From: a bacterium
Lineage (GTDB): Bacteria; SZUA-79; Acidulodesulfobacterales; Acidulodesulfobacteraceae
Assembly (NCBI GenBank): GCA_021809845.1
Contig: JAJZJW010000006.1
Coordinates: forward strand, 1-64,000
DNA: 64,000 bases
Direction: 5' to 3'
Below are positions 26,069 through 35,872 of this stretch, piece after piece. The stretch's first letter is position 1; the number at the start of each line of letters is the position of its first letter. The notes below the pieces were generated by a model. It worked only from the letters and a program-made list of their open reading frames with translations. It ran no database searches and was not told the origin of the DNA. The position numbers and the translations under genes were made by a program.

Positions 26069-26830
26069 TTATCTCATGTGCATTCCACCATTTACATCTA
26101 TCGTAGCGCCTGTTATATAATCCGAAAGTTCGGAAGCCAGAAAAAGAACCGCATTACTCACGTCTTCAGGAACACCGAACTTATTTAGCGGAATTCCTTT
26201 TTTTATATGAGCTTGAACAACCTCGTTTAATTTGTCGGTCATCTCGGTGCTTATAAATCCCGGAGCTATCGCATTCACATATATATTTCTTGAAGCATAT
26301 TCCTTTGCGACGGACTTAGTAAATGCTACCATTCCGGCTTTAGCAGCTGCATAATTAGCCTGCCCGGCATTTCCGTACTCGCCTATAACAGACGAAATAT
26401 TTATAATTTTTCCTGCTTTAGCCTTAATCATATATTTTATAACATTTTTTACAACATAAAACAAACCGTTTAAATTTACATTAATAACTTCATTCCAGTC
26501 CTCATCGCTCATTTTAATTAAAATCGCGTCTTTTGTAATACCTGCATTATTAACCAAAATATCAATTTTACCATATTGCAGCATAATATCGGCAATAGTT
26601 TTTGCGATGCCGATACTACTTGATATGTCTGCTTCATAAAAAGAAAATCCTGGATTGTCTTTTATTTTCCCCAGTTCGCCCGAAATTGCGGAAAATTTTG
26701 CATAGTTTCTTCCTATTATAGCAACTTTAGCTCCTGCCGTCAGCAAAGTTTTAGTAATAGACAGCCCTATGCCTGCATAGCCGCCGGTAACAATAGCATT
26801 TTTTCCTTTCAGGTCAATACAGAAAGACAT
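26069..26830 (-). CDS. fabG: 3-oxoacyl-ACP reductase
   Basis: A 253-residue short-chain dehydrogenase reducing 3-oxoacyl-ACP with NADPH. Visible: TGGYAGIG at 15-22, NNAG at 94-97, and the catalytic S147, Y160 and K164 (ISSVIG, NYAAAKAG). Glycine-motif position 3 is Tyr rather than the common Ser or Arg. Position between fabD and acpP supports the FabG assignment over other short-chain dehydrogenases. Confidence 0.94.
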   Translation of the reverse strand: MSFCIDLKGKNAIVTGGYAGIGLSITKTLLTAGAKVAIIGRNYAKFSAISGELGKIKDNPGFSFYEADISSSIGIAKTIADIMLQYGKIDILVNNAGITKDAILIKMSDEDWNEVINVNLNGLFYVVKNVIKYMIKAKAGKIINISSVIGEYGNAGQANYAAAKAGMVAFTKSVAKEYASRNIYVNAIAPGFISTEMTDKLNEVVQAHIKKGIPLNKFGVPEDVSNAVLFLASELSDYITGATIDVNGGMHMR

Positions 26831-26860
26831 ATTAAGCAGTTTATATTTTAATTATTATTA

Positions 26861-27889
26861 TTAGCAATCTGAAATTATTGTTTTTAAACCTTTAAAAGAT
26901 TCTACAGAATTAACTGAATATGATAAAATTTCTTTATCTATCCTTTTTATAAGTCCTGTCAAAACATTCGCAGGACCAACTTCTATTATTGTATTAACGT
27001 TTTTATTTTTTTTCATATTAATAACACAGTCAATCCATCTCACCGGCGACGTTATCTGAAGAAGAAGATAGTTTATGGCGTCATTTTTTTTCGAATAGTT
27101 TTTCCCGTCAACATTTGAAAAAATTTCTATATTATTTTCGGAATCGTTATACCATTCAGGATCCATAAAATTTTTCAGACCGATTGCTGCATCTTCCATG
27201 TAAGGCGTATGAAAAGGAGCGCTTACGGGCAAATAAACAATTTTTTTTGCTCCTTTTTCTTTCAGTAATTCGCAAGTTTTTTCAATATCTTCAGCTTTTC
27301 CGGAAATTACCGACTGAACAGGAGAATTATAATTTGCGATAAAAACGGTTCCTTTCACTGCTCTACCTTTTCTATCGCTGTTACCTGGGCTGTCTGAATT
27401 ATTATTTATTTCATTCAGGGTATCTTCTATAATTTCAGCGGACAAACCTATTATTGCCGCCATTTTTCCAAAACCGACGGGACATGCGCTCTGCATTAAT
27501 TCCCCTCTTTTTCTTGTTATAAGTAATGCATTTTTAAATTTTAAAATGCCTGCAAAAACATTTGCGCTGTATTCGCCCAGACTGTGACCGGAAGCAACTG
27601 AAATATTTATATCAAATTCATTTTTAATAATATTTAAAATAGCAACACTCATAGTTAATATTGCCGGCTGCGTATTTTCGGTCAGATTAAGCATATTTTC
27701 ATCATCCCCGAATACCAACTTTTTCATATCTATTTTTAAAGTATCCGAAGCCTCTTCCAGAACAATTTTGTATTCCGGGAAATTATCATAAAAATCTCTG
27801 CCCATTTTTATATGCTGTGAGCCCTGTCCCGGAAAAACAAATGCTATATTTTTATATTGCATTTTGCCTATTTCATTCATAATATTCAT
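26861..27889 (-). CDS. fabD: Malonyl-CoA:ACP transacylase
   Basis: A 342-residue enzyme, longer than the usual ~310, loading malonate onto ACP. Motifs: FPGQGSQ at 19-25, the active-site serine S103 in GHSLGEYSA, and H227 in APFHTPYM. A hydrophilic Asn/Ser/Gly insertion at about 160-180 explains part of the length. The start overlaps the fabK stop by 4 bp (ATGA type), implying coupling. The M10 codon (MQYKNIAFVFPG) is a possible alternative start matching family N-termini. Confidence 0.95.
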   Translation of the reverse strand: MNIMNEIGKMQYKNIAFVFPGQGSQHIKMGRDFYDNFPEYKIVLEEASDTLKIDMKKLVFGDDENMLNLTENTQPAILTMSVAILNIIKNEFDINISVASGHSLGEYSANVFAGILKFKNALLITRKRGELMQSACPVGFGKMAAIIGLSAEIIEDTLNEINNNSDSPGNSDRKGRAVKGTVFIANYNSPVQSVISGKAEDIEKTCELLKEKGAKKIVYLPVSAPFHTPYMEDAAIGLKNFMDPEWYNDSENNIEIFSNVDGKNYSKKNDAINYLLLQITSPVRWIDCVINMKKNKNVNTIIEVGPANVLTGLIKRIDKEILSYSVNSVESFKGLKTIISDC

Positions 27890-28830
27890 AAAACTAATTT
27901 TAAAAAACTATTTATAAATTCTTCGGTCTGCTGCATAATTTCTTCAATAACGTCTTTGACCGATTTTTCTTCTTTAATAATACCGGCTATCTGACCGCTC
28001 ATCATTGAGCCGTAATCTGAATCACCGTCGATTGCCGCCGCTTTGAGCTTACCTATTCCCAATTCTTCATATTCTTTAATATTGGCGCACTTTTCTTCCA
28101 GCTCTAAAAACTGTTTTGATAACTTATTTTTAAGAACCCTTACAGGATGCCCAGTAGGTCTTCCGGTAACCACCGTATCCCTGTCTGAAGCCTTTATTAT
28201 CATATTTTTCCAGTTCTGATGAACATTGCATTCTTTTGTAGCTATGAATCTAGTACCCATTTGGATGCCTGAAGCTCCAAGACACAAAGCCGCGGCAAAA
28301 CCCCTAAAATCAGCAATGCCTCCGGCGGCAATTACCGGGATACTGACATTATCAGCAACCTGCGGAACTAAAGTCATTGTTGTAGATTCACCAATATGCC
28401 CTCCTGACTCCATGCCTTCAGCAATTAAGCCATCTGCGCCAGCTTTCTCCATTCTTTTAGCTAAAGCCACTGCCGGAATAACCGGAATAACTTTTATACC
28501 GGCATCATGAAATTTTTTAATAAAAGGTCCTGCGTTTCCCGCGCCGGTTGTAACAACCGATACCCCTTCGCTAATAACGGCATCTACAAGTTCGTTTATA
28601 TATGAAAGATATAATATTAGGTTAACTCCAAACGGTTTATCAGTATTCTCCTTAGCAAGCCTAATCTGTTTGACTAACAAATCCGGCGGCATCTGACCAG
28701 CTCCTATTATACCTAGACCGCCTGCGTTTGATACAGCTGAAGCGAGGTTATAATCGGACGCCCATGCCATACCGCCTTGAAATATAGGATATTTTATACC
28801 TAATAATTCACATACGGGAGATTTCAACAT
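27886..28830 (-). CDS. fabK: Enoyl-ACP reductase II (FMN-dependent FabK)
   Basis: A 314-residue TIM-barrel flavoprotein of the nitronate monooxygenase/FabK family. Visible: YPIFQGGMAWASDYNLASAVSNAGGLG at the N-terminus (split motif), GVNLI, AEGMESGGHIGE, AAGGIADFRG and LGASGIQMGTRF. Its location between fabH and fabD argues for FabK, performing the last reduction of each elongation cycle in place of FabI. FabK is typical of anaerobes and insensitive to triclosan in studied cases. Confidence 0.93.
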   Translation of the reverse strand: MLKSPVCELLGIKYPIFQGGMAWASDYNLASAVSNAGGLGIIGAGQMPPDLLVKQIRLAKENTDKPFGVNLILYLSYINELVDAVISEGVSVVTTGAGNAGPFIKKFHDAGIKVIPVIPAVALAKRMEKAGADGLIAEGMESGGHIGESTTMTLVPQVADNVSIPVIAAGGIADFRGFAAALCLGASGIQMGTRFIATKECNVHQNWKNMIIKASDRDTVVTGRPTGHPVRVLKNKLSKQFLELEEKCANIKEYEELGIGKLKAAAIDGDSDYGSMMSGQIAGIIKEEKSVKDVIEEIMQQTEEFINSFLKLVL

Positions 28831-29035
28831 TTTATTTTAGTTTTCCTAACACAGCTATTATATTTTAATATTTATTAAAAATAAAACCTGATTAACTTTG
28901 CTATTTAGCTTTGCAGCATCTTAACTCAAAAAACTTGCCGCTTAAAAACGAAGGCAACTATGTATAGCTATATATAAATATAAAAATAAGGAATAAATGG
29001 CGTCTATTTCTATTTATAATAATTATATAATTTGT

Positions 29036-30022
29036 TCACCATTTTATCATAGCTGAAGCCCATGTCAAACCCGCGCCTATGGCATCAACAAGAACAATAT
29101 CTCCTTGTTTAATTCTGCCGCTTCTATACGCTTCATCTAAAGCAAGGGGTATAGAACCGCTTGAAGTGTTGCCATATTTATAAACATCGACAAAAACCTT
29201 TTCCATTGGAAAACCTAATTTTTTAGCAGTTGCTTCTATTATTCTTGTATTAGCCTGATGGGGTACAAATAAATCAATATCTTCAGAATTCAAATTATTA
29301 TATTTTATGGCCTCTTGCGCAACATCTTTAAGATAATTAACAGCATATTTAAAAAGTTCCGAACCTTTCATTTTAATATAATGTTCCCTATTATTCACAG
29401 ACTCCGCTGAAGCAGGAATGTTAGAGCCTCCTGCCGGTAGTTTTAGTATATCATCATGTCCGCCTTCGGAATGTATATGCGTTGACAATATACCTCTGCC
29501 CGATTCGCCATTGTCTGCCGATAAAACAAGAGCACCTCCGCCATCGCCGAACAAGACACATGTCGACCTGTCTGTATAATCTGTGATTCTTGAAAGAACA
29601 TCTACGCCTATAACAAGAGCGTTTTTAAACTGTCCTGATTTAATAAAAGAATCGGCAACTGAAAGAGAATATATAAATCCTGCGCATCCTGCGCTAATAT
29701 CAAATGCTGCTGCTTTTTTGATACCAAGATTATTTTGCACTATGCATGATGTAGCTGGGAAAATCATATCGGGTGTCACTGTTCCGATAATAATCAGGTC
29801 AATATCGCACGGTTCCATATTTGCCATTTCAAGAGCTTTCTTGGATGCCTCTGTGGCAATATCTGAAGTTTTAGTATTTTTATCGGCTATTCTACGTTCT
29901 TTTATGCCTGTGCGTGATACTATCCAATCGTCCGAAGTATCAACTATTTTAAGTAAATCTTCATTAGAAAGAATTTTATCTGGTACACAAGAACCAACGC
30001 CTTTTATGATTGAACGTAGCAA
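29036..30022 (-). CDS. fabH: 3-oxoacyl-ACP synthase III
   Basis: A 328-residue initiating ketosynthase condensing acetyl-CoA with malonyl-ACP. The catalytic triad is C113 (DISAGCAGF), H255 (VPHQANTRI) and N285 (YGNTSSGS). It lies between plsX and fabK, the conserved position. About 205 bp separates it from fabK, possibly with a secondary promoter. Confidence 0.97.
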   Translation of the reverse strand: MLRSIIKGVGSCVPDKILSNEDLLKIVDTSDDWIVSRTGIKERRIADKNTKTSDIATEASKKALEMANMEPCDIDLIIIGTVTPDMIFPATSCIVQNNLGIKKAAAFDISAGCAGFIYSLSVADSFIKSGQFKNALVIGVDVLSRITDYTDRSTCVLFGDGGGALVLSADNGESGRGILSTHIHSEGGHDDILKLPAGGSNIPASAESVNNREHYIKMKGSELFKYAVNYLKDVAQEAIKYNNLNSEDIDLFVPHQANTRIIEATAKKLGFPMEKVFVDVYKYGNTSSGSIPLALDEAYRSGRIKQGDIVLVDAIGAGLTWASAMIKW

Positions 30023-30211
30023 TTTTCAGTCCGCAATTAATGATTTGTGAAATTAAAAAATAAAAAAATTTATTAATTAAATATAACTAATAAATGGTAA
30101 ATCAAATAATCAGTTAACTAAATAAATAATTAATAAATAATTGAACAATTAACTAATCAAATTAATTAATCAATAGTCAGTTGAAGCAAATATAAGATAT
30201 TAAAAATATAG

Positions 30212-31255
30212 CTATGCAATCTTCGCCTCTTTATTATTATTAATAGCTTCAACATTTAATTCAATTTTTTCGCTTATCTTTAAATTTATTTCCTGTTCTA
30301 CAAACCTTTTTGCCATCCTTATTCCGCTTGCAATTGCTTTTGGAGAAGCACCGCCATGGGCAATAAACCCTACGCCGTTAATTCCAAGAAGAGGCGCTCC
30401 GCCATATTCATTATGGTCAACTAATTTCTTGAAATTTTTTAATGCTTTTGAGGCAAGTAATACGCCCAGCTTAGCCATTATACTTTTGTTTACTTCTTCT
30501 CTCAATAGTTTAAATATGGTTTCTGCGAGTGTTTCGGAAGATTTTAGTATAACGTTCCCTGTAAATCCGTCGCATACAACAACATCCGCTTTACCGTTAA
30601 AAATTTCTCTGCCTTCTACATAACCAAGAAAATTTATATCTATTTTTTTAATTATCTTAAATGCCTCTCTTGTTAATTCATTTCCTTTAGATTCTTCCTC
30701 ACCATTGCTTAAAAGTCCGACAATAGGGGTATCGATGCGCTTAATAAATGAAGCGTATTCGGAACCCATAATCGCAAACTGTGCCAGATGATATGGTTTA
30801 ACATCAACATTAGCTCCTGCATCTAACAGTACTGTATGCCCGCCTACAGATGGCATAACAGTGGCAATGGCAGGTCTGTCTATGCCTTTTAGCCTTTTAA
30901 GCACAAACATGGCTATAGCCAAGGAAGCTCCGGTATTACCTGCGCTTAGTACGGCATCTGCTTCTTTACTGTGAACAAGTTCGTAAGCAATTCTCAAAGA
31001 AGAATCCCTTTTATTTCTTACAATAGAGGAAGGAGAATCCTTCATAGTTATCTGTTCGGATGCATTTGAGATTTTTAATCTTTTTAGAACTGCGTCGGAA
31101 CAATCTAATTTGCCTATAGTTTCCGAAAGTATCTTTTCGTCACCTACAAGAATAACCTCTAAATTGTTGTCTGATTTAAGCTCCTCTACCGCCCCTAAAA
31201 TCTCCGGATTTGGAGCATTGTCTGAACCAAAAGCATCTAGAGCTATTTTAACCAT
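30212..31255 (-). CDS. plsX: Phosphate acyltransferase
   Basis: A 347-residue PlsX converting acyl-ACP to acyl-phosphate for phospholipid synthesis. Typical strings: IALDAFGSDNAPNPEI at the start, VGDEKI, VLSAGNTGASLA, DRPAIATVMP, LLDAGANVDVKP and the C-terminal GGAPLLGINGVGFIAHG. The Mg/ATP-like loop DG.TGN is present as VVCDGFTGNVILK. It lies 40 bp downstream of rpmF. Confidence 0.97.
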   Translation of the reverse strand: MVKIALDAFGSDNAPNPEILGAVEELKSDNNLEVILVGDEKILSETIGKLDCSDAVLKRLKISNASEQITMKDSPSSIVRNKRDSSLRIAYELVHSKEADAVLSAGNTGASLAIAMFVLKRLKGIDRPAIATVMPSVGGHTVLLDAGANVDVKPYHLAQFAIMGSEYASFIKRIDTPIVGLLSNGEEESKGNELTREAFKIIKKIDINFLGYVEGREIFNGKADVVVCDGFTGNVILKSSETLAETIFKLLREEVNKSIMAKLGVLLASKALKNFKKLVDHNEYGGAPLLGINGVGFIAHGGASPKAIASGIRMAKRFVEQEINLKISEKIELNVEAINNNKEAKIA

Positions 31256-31301
31256 AATAAGTTTAGGCTCACCTGAAGTTTATTTTAAATAATAAATAAT
31301 A

Positions 31302-31496
31302 TTAGCTTGCAGATTTCTCAACCTTGTCTATGATGATTTTTTTGCCGTTATATGTATTGCAATTTGAACACATCCTATGAGGCAGCGTGGATTCGCCGCA
31401 GGTTGGACATTTTACATAATTAACCGGCGTTAGACTGTCATGCGTTCTTCTTTTATCCCTTCTACATTTGCTATGTCTTTTTTTAGGATTTGCCAT
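31302..31496 (-). CDS. rpmF: Ribosomal protein L32
   Basis: A 64-residue L32 with the conserved MANPKKRHSKCRRDKRRTHD start and a zinc ribbon (CPTC and CSNC). The ATG at 31496 is chosen over an in-frame TTG at 31502 because AGGAG lies about 9 bases upstream and L32 proteins begin MAxPK. It is placed between yceD and plsX, as in most bacteria. Confidence 0.97.
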   Translation of the reverse strand: MANPKKRHSKCRRDKRRTHDSLTPVNYVKCPTCGESTLPHRMCSNCNTYNGKKIIIDKVEKSAS

Positions 31497-31549
31497 AATC
31501 AATATCTCCTGATTGTTTTGGTCTTGTGAACTGTATTAATTTAATTTAA

Positions 31550-31687
31550 ATTTGAGTTAATTTATTATATTGCATTATTATTGTTATTTTATATTTATAT
31601 AATTATATAAAAACTGTATTTGAGTTAATTTATTATATTGCATTATTATTGTTATTTTATATTTATATAATTATATAAAAACTGTAT
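31550..31687. repeat. Perfect 68-bp tandem duplication upstream of rpmF
   Basis: The 68 bases from 31551 are repeated exactly from 31619, beginning TTTGAGTTAATTTATT and ending AAAACTGTA. It fills most of the gap between yceD and rpmF. On the minus strand each copy contains TATAAT-like hexamers, so a duplicated promoter or leader for rpmF-plsX is possible. Absence of any mismatch suggests a recent event. Confidence 0.9.
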
Positions 31688-31746
31688 AGGTCAGACTGCG
31701 CAGCAATATATAAACCGCATTCTCATTATACATATATTGTTTGTTA

Positions 31747-32274
31747 TCAGTTATAGTTATATATGATAGTATTCCTGCCGGTGCATGTGCATTTTTTTTT
31801 ATTTAAATCTGCGCCGCATGACGGACAAAGTCCCTTGCAATCATGCGAACACAGCGGATTAAGCGGAATAAGTAAATTCACTGCTTCGATAAAAATATTA
31901 TATAAATCAACCGAATTGTCGTCGTAATAGCCTATATCCATTTCTTCTTCTTTTAATTCAATATTCTTCTTGCCACCAGAGGCACCGGCATCTTTATCAG
32001 ATTCCGAAGGAACGTATATAAGATTTAAAGTTTCATTAATATTATAATTATAAGTATTTAAACATCTCCCGCATTCTAAAATCACGGATGTTTTTAATTT
32101 GACCTGTGCAGTAAGTCTCAAGCCTTTTAAGCTCAATGCAATTTCAGCTAAAAAATCATAATCGCTATTTAATGTTATATTATTTTCCGATAATATACGA
32201 ATAAAATTACGGTCGGATAATTTAATAAAATATTTATTGGAACTTTTATCTAGTTTTTTTAAATTAACAAACAT
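31747..32274 (-). CDS. yceD: DUF177 / YceD-family protein
   Basis: A 175-residue YceD-like protein with ECGRCLNTYNYNINETL in the middle and a C-terminal zinc-type CSHDCKGLCPSCGADLNKKKC. YceD is encoded next to rpmF in most bacteria and is implicated in 23S rRNA accumulation in E. coli and plants. The start is MFVNLKKLD. It begins the rpmF-plsX-fab series behind a good promoter candidate. Confidence 0.9.
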   Translation of the reverse strand: MFVNLKKLDKSSNKYFIKLSDRNFIRILSENNITLNSDYDFLAEIALSLKGLRLTAQVKLKTSVILECGRCLNTYNYNINETLNLIYVPSESDKDAGASGGKKNIELKEEEMDIGYYDDNSVDLYNIFIEAVNLLIPLNPLCSHDCKGLCPSCGADLNKKKCTCTGRNTIIYNYN

Positions 32275-32317
32275 ATTTAATCAAAATAATAAATAAAAAA
32301 ATAAAAAATGACAATAT

Positions 32318-32346
32318 ATTATTAAATTAAATTTCGAAATTGTCAA
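32318..32346 (-). promoter_or_regulatory. Candidate promoter of the yceD-rpmF-plsX-fab operon
   Basis: Minus strand: perfect -35 TTGACA (32346-32341), 17-base spacer, -10 AATAAT (32323-32318). Predicted start is near 32311, about 37 bases before the yceD ATG. Confidence 0.6.
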
Positions 32347-32518
32347 CCTTCAATTTTAAAATTCTATTATTCTATATTTTTTCGTATTCTTTGCCTACTG
32401 TGCAGCTTTTTATTATTAGCTGTTCTATATGGTGTAATTATATTAAATATCATTTATTTTTATAACTTATTGTTATTATTCATATATCTTTTAAGATGCA
32501 TTAATTCTCTAAGTTCCG

Positions 32519-35164
32519 TTAACTTTCAAAAGATATATAAATTTTAGAATCGCCGCCTGCTCCAAAATCGGCTTTTTCAGATATAGTTATGTTTTCCGCC
32601 CTGCATGCAGACATTATATCAATAGAAAAATTCCTAATTGTTTCCATTATTTGTGCATCCGGCGAATAGACATATATTCTTTTTACTTTATGATTCTGAT
32701 GAAGATTTAAATTGGTTCTTAATTTTCTGGATAAATCTAAAACAGCAAGCAAAACAGTTACATCTTTAGAAGCGCTTTCGTTAATTAGTTCAGACCTGTA
32801 TTCAGGCCAGGCGCATAGATGAATGCTTTTTTCGGTTTCAAAATTTTTGTAAAATGAAAGATATAATTCTTCTGTTATAAAAGGTAAAAATGGCGCAAAA
32901 AGTTTCAGCATATTAAACGAGACATAATACATCGTGTTTAAAGATTGAACTTTTCTTTCATTAAATGAAGAATCTTCCTCCCAGAAAATATTTTTAACTA
33001 TTTCAAGATAATTATCGCAGTATATATTATAAAAAAAATCGCTTACAACCCTCAACGCAGAAGAATATTCGTAGGATTCAAAATATTCTCCGCACGCTTT
33101 CAATGTTTTTTGAAAGTCGCTAATCAGCCAGCCGTCAACAACGGATAAATCAGCCAAATTTAATTTGCCAATATTTGCTTCCCCAATCATCGGCTTAAAA
33201 TCTTCACAAGATTTGATGCTGTCAATATTAGTAATAAAAAATCTAACGGCATTCCATAATTTTATCAATAATCTTCTGCCATTAGCAACATCTTCTTCGC
33301 TGAATCTTAAATCCTGACCCAGATTTGCTTTTGCAGCCCAGTATCTTAAAGCATCGGCGGAATATTTTTCTATTATTTCTTCCGGCGCAACAAAATTACC
33401 GAGGCTTTTTGACATTTTTTTTCCGCTTTTATCAAGACCCCAGCCGCTTATCATAACATTTTCAAAAGGAATATTGCCTGTATGGTAAATTGATTTAACA
33501 ACCGTATAAAAAAGCCATGTCCGAATTATTTCCTGTGCCTGAGGTCTTAAAGTCATGGGCATTATTTCTATTTCTTTATTTTTGTTATTCGTATTATTTG
33601 CATTATTTACGTGCGAAGCAGAATTGAAATTAGCCCAGTTTGAGTTTATAAAAGGCGTCATGGAAGATGTCATCCATGTATCCATCACATCATTTTCCGG
33701 AATAAATTTATTGTTTCCGCAAACACGGCATACGCTGACATGCTTCGGTTTTGAAACAACCGGGTCAACCGGCAGCTCATCTTCTTCAGCTATAACAGGC
33801 TCGCCGCATTCGGAACAATACCAAACAGGGAACGGCACACCGTAAAATCTCTGCCTTGAAATATTCCAGTCCCACTTAATATTTTGGACCCATTCATCAT
33901 ACCTTGTTTGCATAAAAGCCGGATACCAATTAATCTTATTTCCGGCTTCAATAAATTTACCTTTATTGTTTAGTATCGTGATAAACCACTGGGGCGTTTG
34001 AACAAATTCTACCGCAGTGCTGCACCTGTCATGAATACCTACATTGTGCCGCAATTTTTTTTCATTTTTAATCAACGATAATTTTTTTAAATCTTCTACT
34101 ATATTTTTTTTAGCATCCTTAACATTCAGTCCTGCGTAAGCACGTGCTTTCTCATTTAATCTACCTGACGGTTCAATAATTATCGCGGTGTCTAATTTAT
34201 GTTCTTTCCACTTTTTTACGTCCTCGGCATCACCCCATGTGCATACCATCATAAGACCTGTGCCGTAATTCATTTCTACCGATTCGTCAAACCTGACGGG
34301 AACCGCATGTTCATAAATCGGTATTTTAATCAATTCGTCTTTCAAATGCGAATATCTTGAATCAGACGGATTGGCATAAATTGCAACACATGCACCGAGG
34401 AGTTCTGGTCTGGTAGTTGATATAATCAGTTTTTCTCCGGAAAATGAGCTAAATTCAATATCAAATAAAATCCCATCAAATTCTTCGATTGTAATATCAG
34501 CCTGCGCAAGCGAAGTCCTGCAGGAAGGACACCATATAATAGGTTCATCGCGTCTTTCTACCAATTTTTTATCATAAAGTTCTATAAATGATTTTTGAGA
34601 AGTTTTTCTGCATTTAGCATCTATTGTAGAATAAGTTAAACTCCAATCTACGCTTATACCAAGTGCCTGCCATAATTCTTTATACGTACTAATACCAATT
34701 TTTGTTTCTTTCAAACATAAATCGATAAACTCGCCTCTTGTAATTTTAGACTTATTTATTTTGTATTTTTTTTCAACATATCTTTCGGTAGGAAGACCGT
34801 TGTCGTCAAACCCCATAGGATAAAAAACATTAAAACCTTTCATTCTCTTGTACCTGATTATAAACTCCGCCTGCGAATAGCTCATTGCATGACCAACATG
34901 AAGATGGGCGGAGGATACGTAAGGAGGCGGCGTGTCTATAGAAAATATGCGAGAAAATATACGAAAGAATTTATGCGGAACTGGGGATGCGGTATTTTGT
35001 GAAAAGTCGTCGGATGAGCAGCCGTCGTCATTGTGCTCTTTGTGCTCTTTATTTTCATTTTTAAATTTATATATATTATTGCTTTCCCAGTATTCAGCAA
35101 TTTTTTTTTCCGCCGATTTATAATCATAATTTTTGGGGAAGTCTGTAAAATTGGTTTTTTGCAT
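32519..35164 (-). CDS. valS: Valyl-tRNA synthetase, archaeal/rickettsial type
   Basis: An 881-residue class I synthetase charging tRNA-Val. HIGH is HVGH at 89-92; KMSKS is intact in SGKKMSKSLGN. The sequence GFDDNGLPTERYVEKK (118-133) replaces the bacterial GTDHAGIATQ segment and is characteristic of archaeal and rickettsial ValRS. The editing domain includes ISTTRPELLGACVAIYANP. Zinc-type CxxC pairs occur (CPSC, CSEC, CRVC). A hydrophilic insertion at 34-75 precedes the HIGH region and an Asn-rich one lies in the catalytic half. Likely an ancient transfer. It sits between recR and yceD. Confidence 0.92.
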   Translation of the reverse strand: MQKTNFTDFPKNYDYKSAEKKIAEYWESNNIYKFKNENKEHKEHNDDGCSSDDFSQNTASPVPHKFFRIFSRIFSIDTPPPYVSSAHLHVGHAMSYSQAEFIIRYKRMKGFNVFYPMGFDDNGLPTERYVEKKYKINKSKITRGEFIDLCLKETKIGISTYKELWQALGISVDWSLTYSTIDAKCRKTSQKSFIELYDKKLVERRDEPIIWCPSCRTSLAQADITIEEFDGILFDIEFSSFSGEKLIISTTRPELLGACVAIYANPSDSRYSHLKDELIKIPIYEHAVPVRFDESVEMNYGTGLMMVCTWGDAEDVKKWKEHKLDTAIIIEPSGRLNEKARAYAGLNVKDAKKNIVEDLKKLSLIKNEKKLRHNVGIHDRCSTAVEFVQTPQWFITILNNKGKFIEAGNKINWYPAFMQTRYDEWVQNIKWDWNISRQRFYGVPFPVWYCSECGEPVIAEEDELPVDPVVSKPKHVSVCRVCGNNKFIPENDVMDTWMTSSMTPFINSNWANFNSASHVNNANNTNNKNKEIEIMPMTLRPQAQEIIRTWLFYTVVKSIYHTGNIPFENVMISGWGLDKSGKKMSKSLGNFVAPEEIIEKYSADALRYWAAKANLGQDLRFSEEDVANGRRLLIKLWNAVRFFITNIDSIKSCEDFKPMIGEANIGKLNLADLSVVDGWLISDFQKTLKACGEYFESYEYSSALRVVSDFFYNIYCDNYLEIVKNIFWEEDSSFNERKVQSLNTMYYVSFNMLKLFAPFLPFITEELYLSFYKNFETEKSIHLCAWPEYRSELINESASKDVTVLLAVLDLSRKLRTNLNLHQNHKVKRIYVYSPDAQIMETIRNFSIDIMSACRAENITISEKADFGAGGDSKIYISFES

Positions 35165-35237
35165 AGTTTTATAAGTCTATCAATTTTTTTGATAAAAATC
35201 AAACTATCTTTGCAATATGCTTATCGTGTTTATCATT

Positions 35238-35840
35238 TTAAAATTTTTTTCTGCCCAAGATTGCCTCGGCTAACGTATTTTTATCAACGTACTCAAGATC
35301 GGAGCCAACAGGTATGCCGCGGGCTAATGCTGTTATGTTAACATTATATGGCGCTAATATTTTTTGGATATAAAAAGACGTTGCTTCTCCGTTTGAATTT
35401 GGATTCAAAGCAATAACTATTTCTTCAAAACTGCCGTTTGCGACTCTGTCAACCAGTTCTTCAATTCTGATGTCATCTATGCCGACGCCTTCAAGCGGAT
35501 TAATTAACCCGTGAAGAACATGATAATAACCATTGTAATTTCCGCTCTTTTCAAAAACATAAATAATTTCAGGATTTTCTACGATACAGAGCATTTTAGA
35601 ATTTCTGGAGCTGTTGGAGCATATAGGGCACAGTTCTTCGCTTGACAGATTAAAACAGATTTTGCAGAGATTCACATGTTTTTTAGCATTTATTATGGAA
35701 TCAGCAAGACCGAAAGCAGCAGCATCATTCTGCGAGAGTATATGAAAAGCCAATCTTCTTGCACTGCGCTCACCTATTCCAGGAAGTTTTTTTAGCGCAA
35801 AAACTAAATCCCTGACATAATCATTATGTTCATTAGGCAT
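35238..35840 (-). CDS. recR: Recombination protein RecR
   Basis: A 200-residue RecR with the helix-hairpin-helix (LKKLPGIGERSARRLAFHIL), zinc finger (CKICFNLSSEELCPIC) and Toprim domain (CIVENPEIIYVFEKSG...YHVLHGLINPLEGVG). It acts with RecF/RecO to load RecA at gaps. Gene order dnaX-ybaB-recR is conserved widely. Confidence 0.97.
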   Translation of the reverse strand: MPNEHNDYVRDLVFALKKLPGIGERSARRLAFHILSQNDAAAFGLADSIINAKKHVNLCKICFNLSSEELCPICSNSSRNSKMLCIVENPEIIYVFEKSGNYNGYYHVLHGLINPLEGVGIDDIRIEELVDRVANGSFEEIVIALNPNSNGEATSFYIQKILAPYNVNITALARGIPVGSDLEYVDKNTLAEAILGRKKF

Positions 35841-35872
35841 GTTTAATATTTAGTTAAGTTAATTAAATTAAA

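Noticed and set aside
27886-28830. FabK candidate as a nitronate monooxygenase
   Set aside because: The fold is shared, but position between fabH and fabD strongly favours enoyl-ACP reductase.
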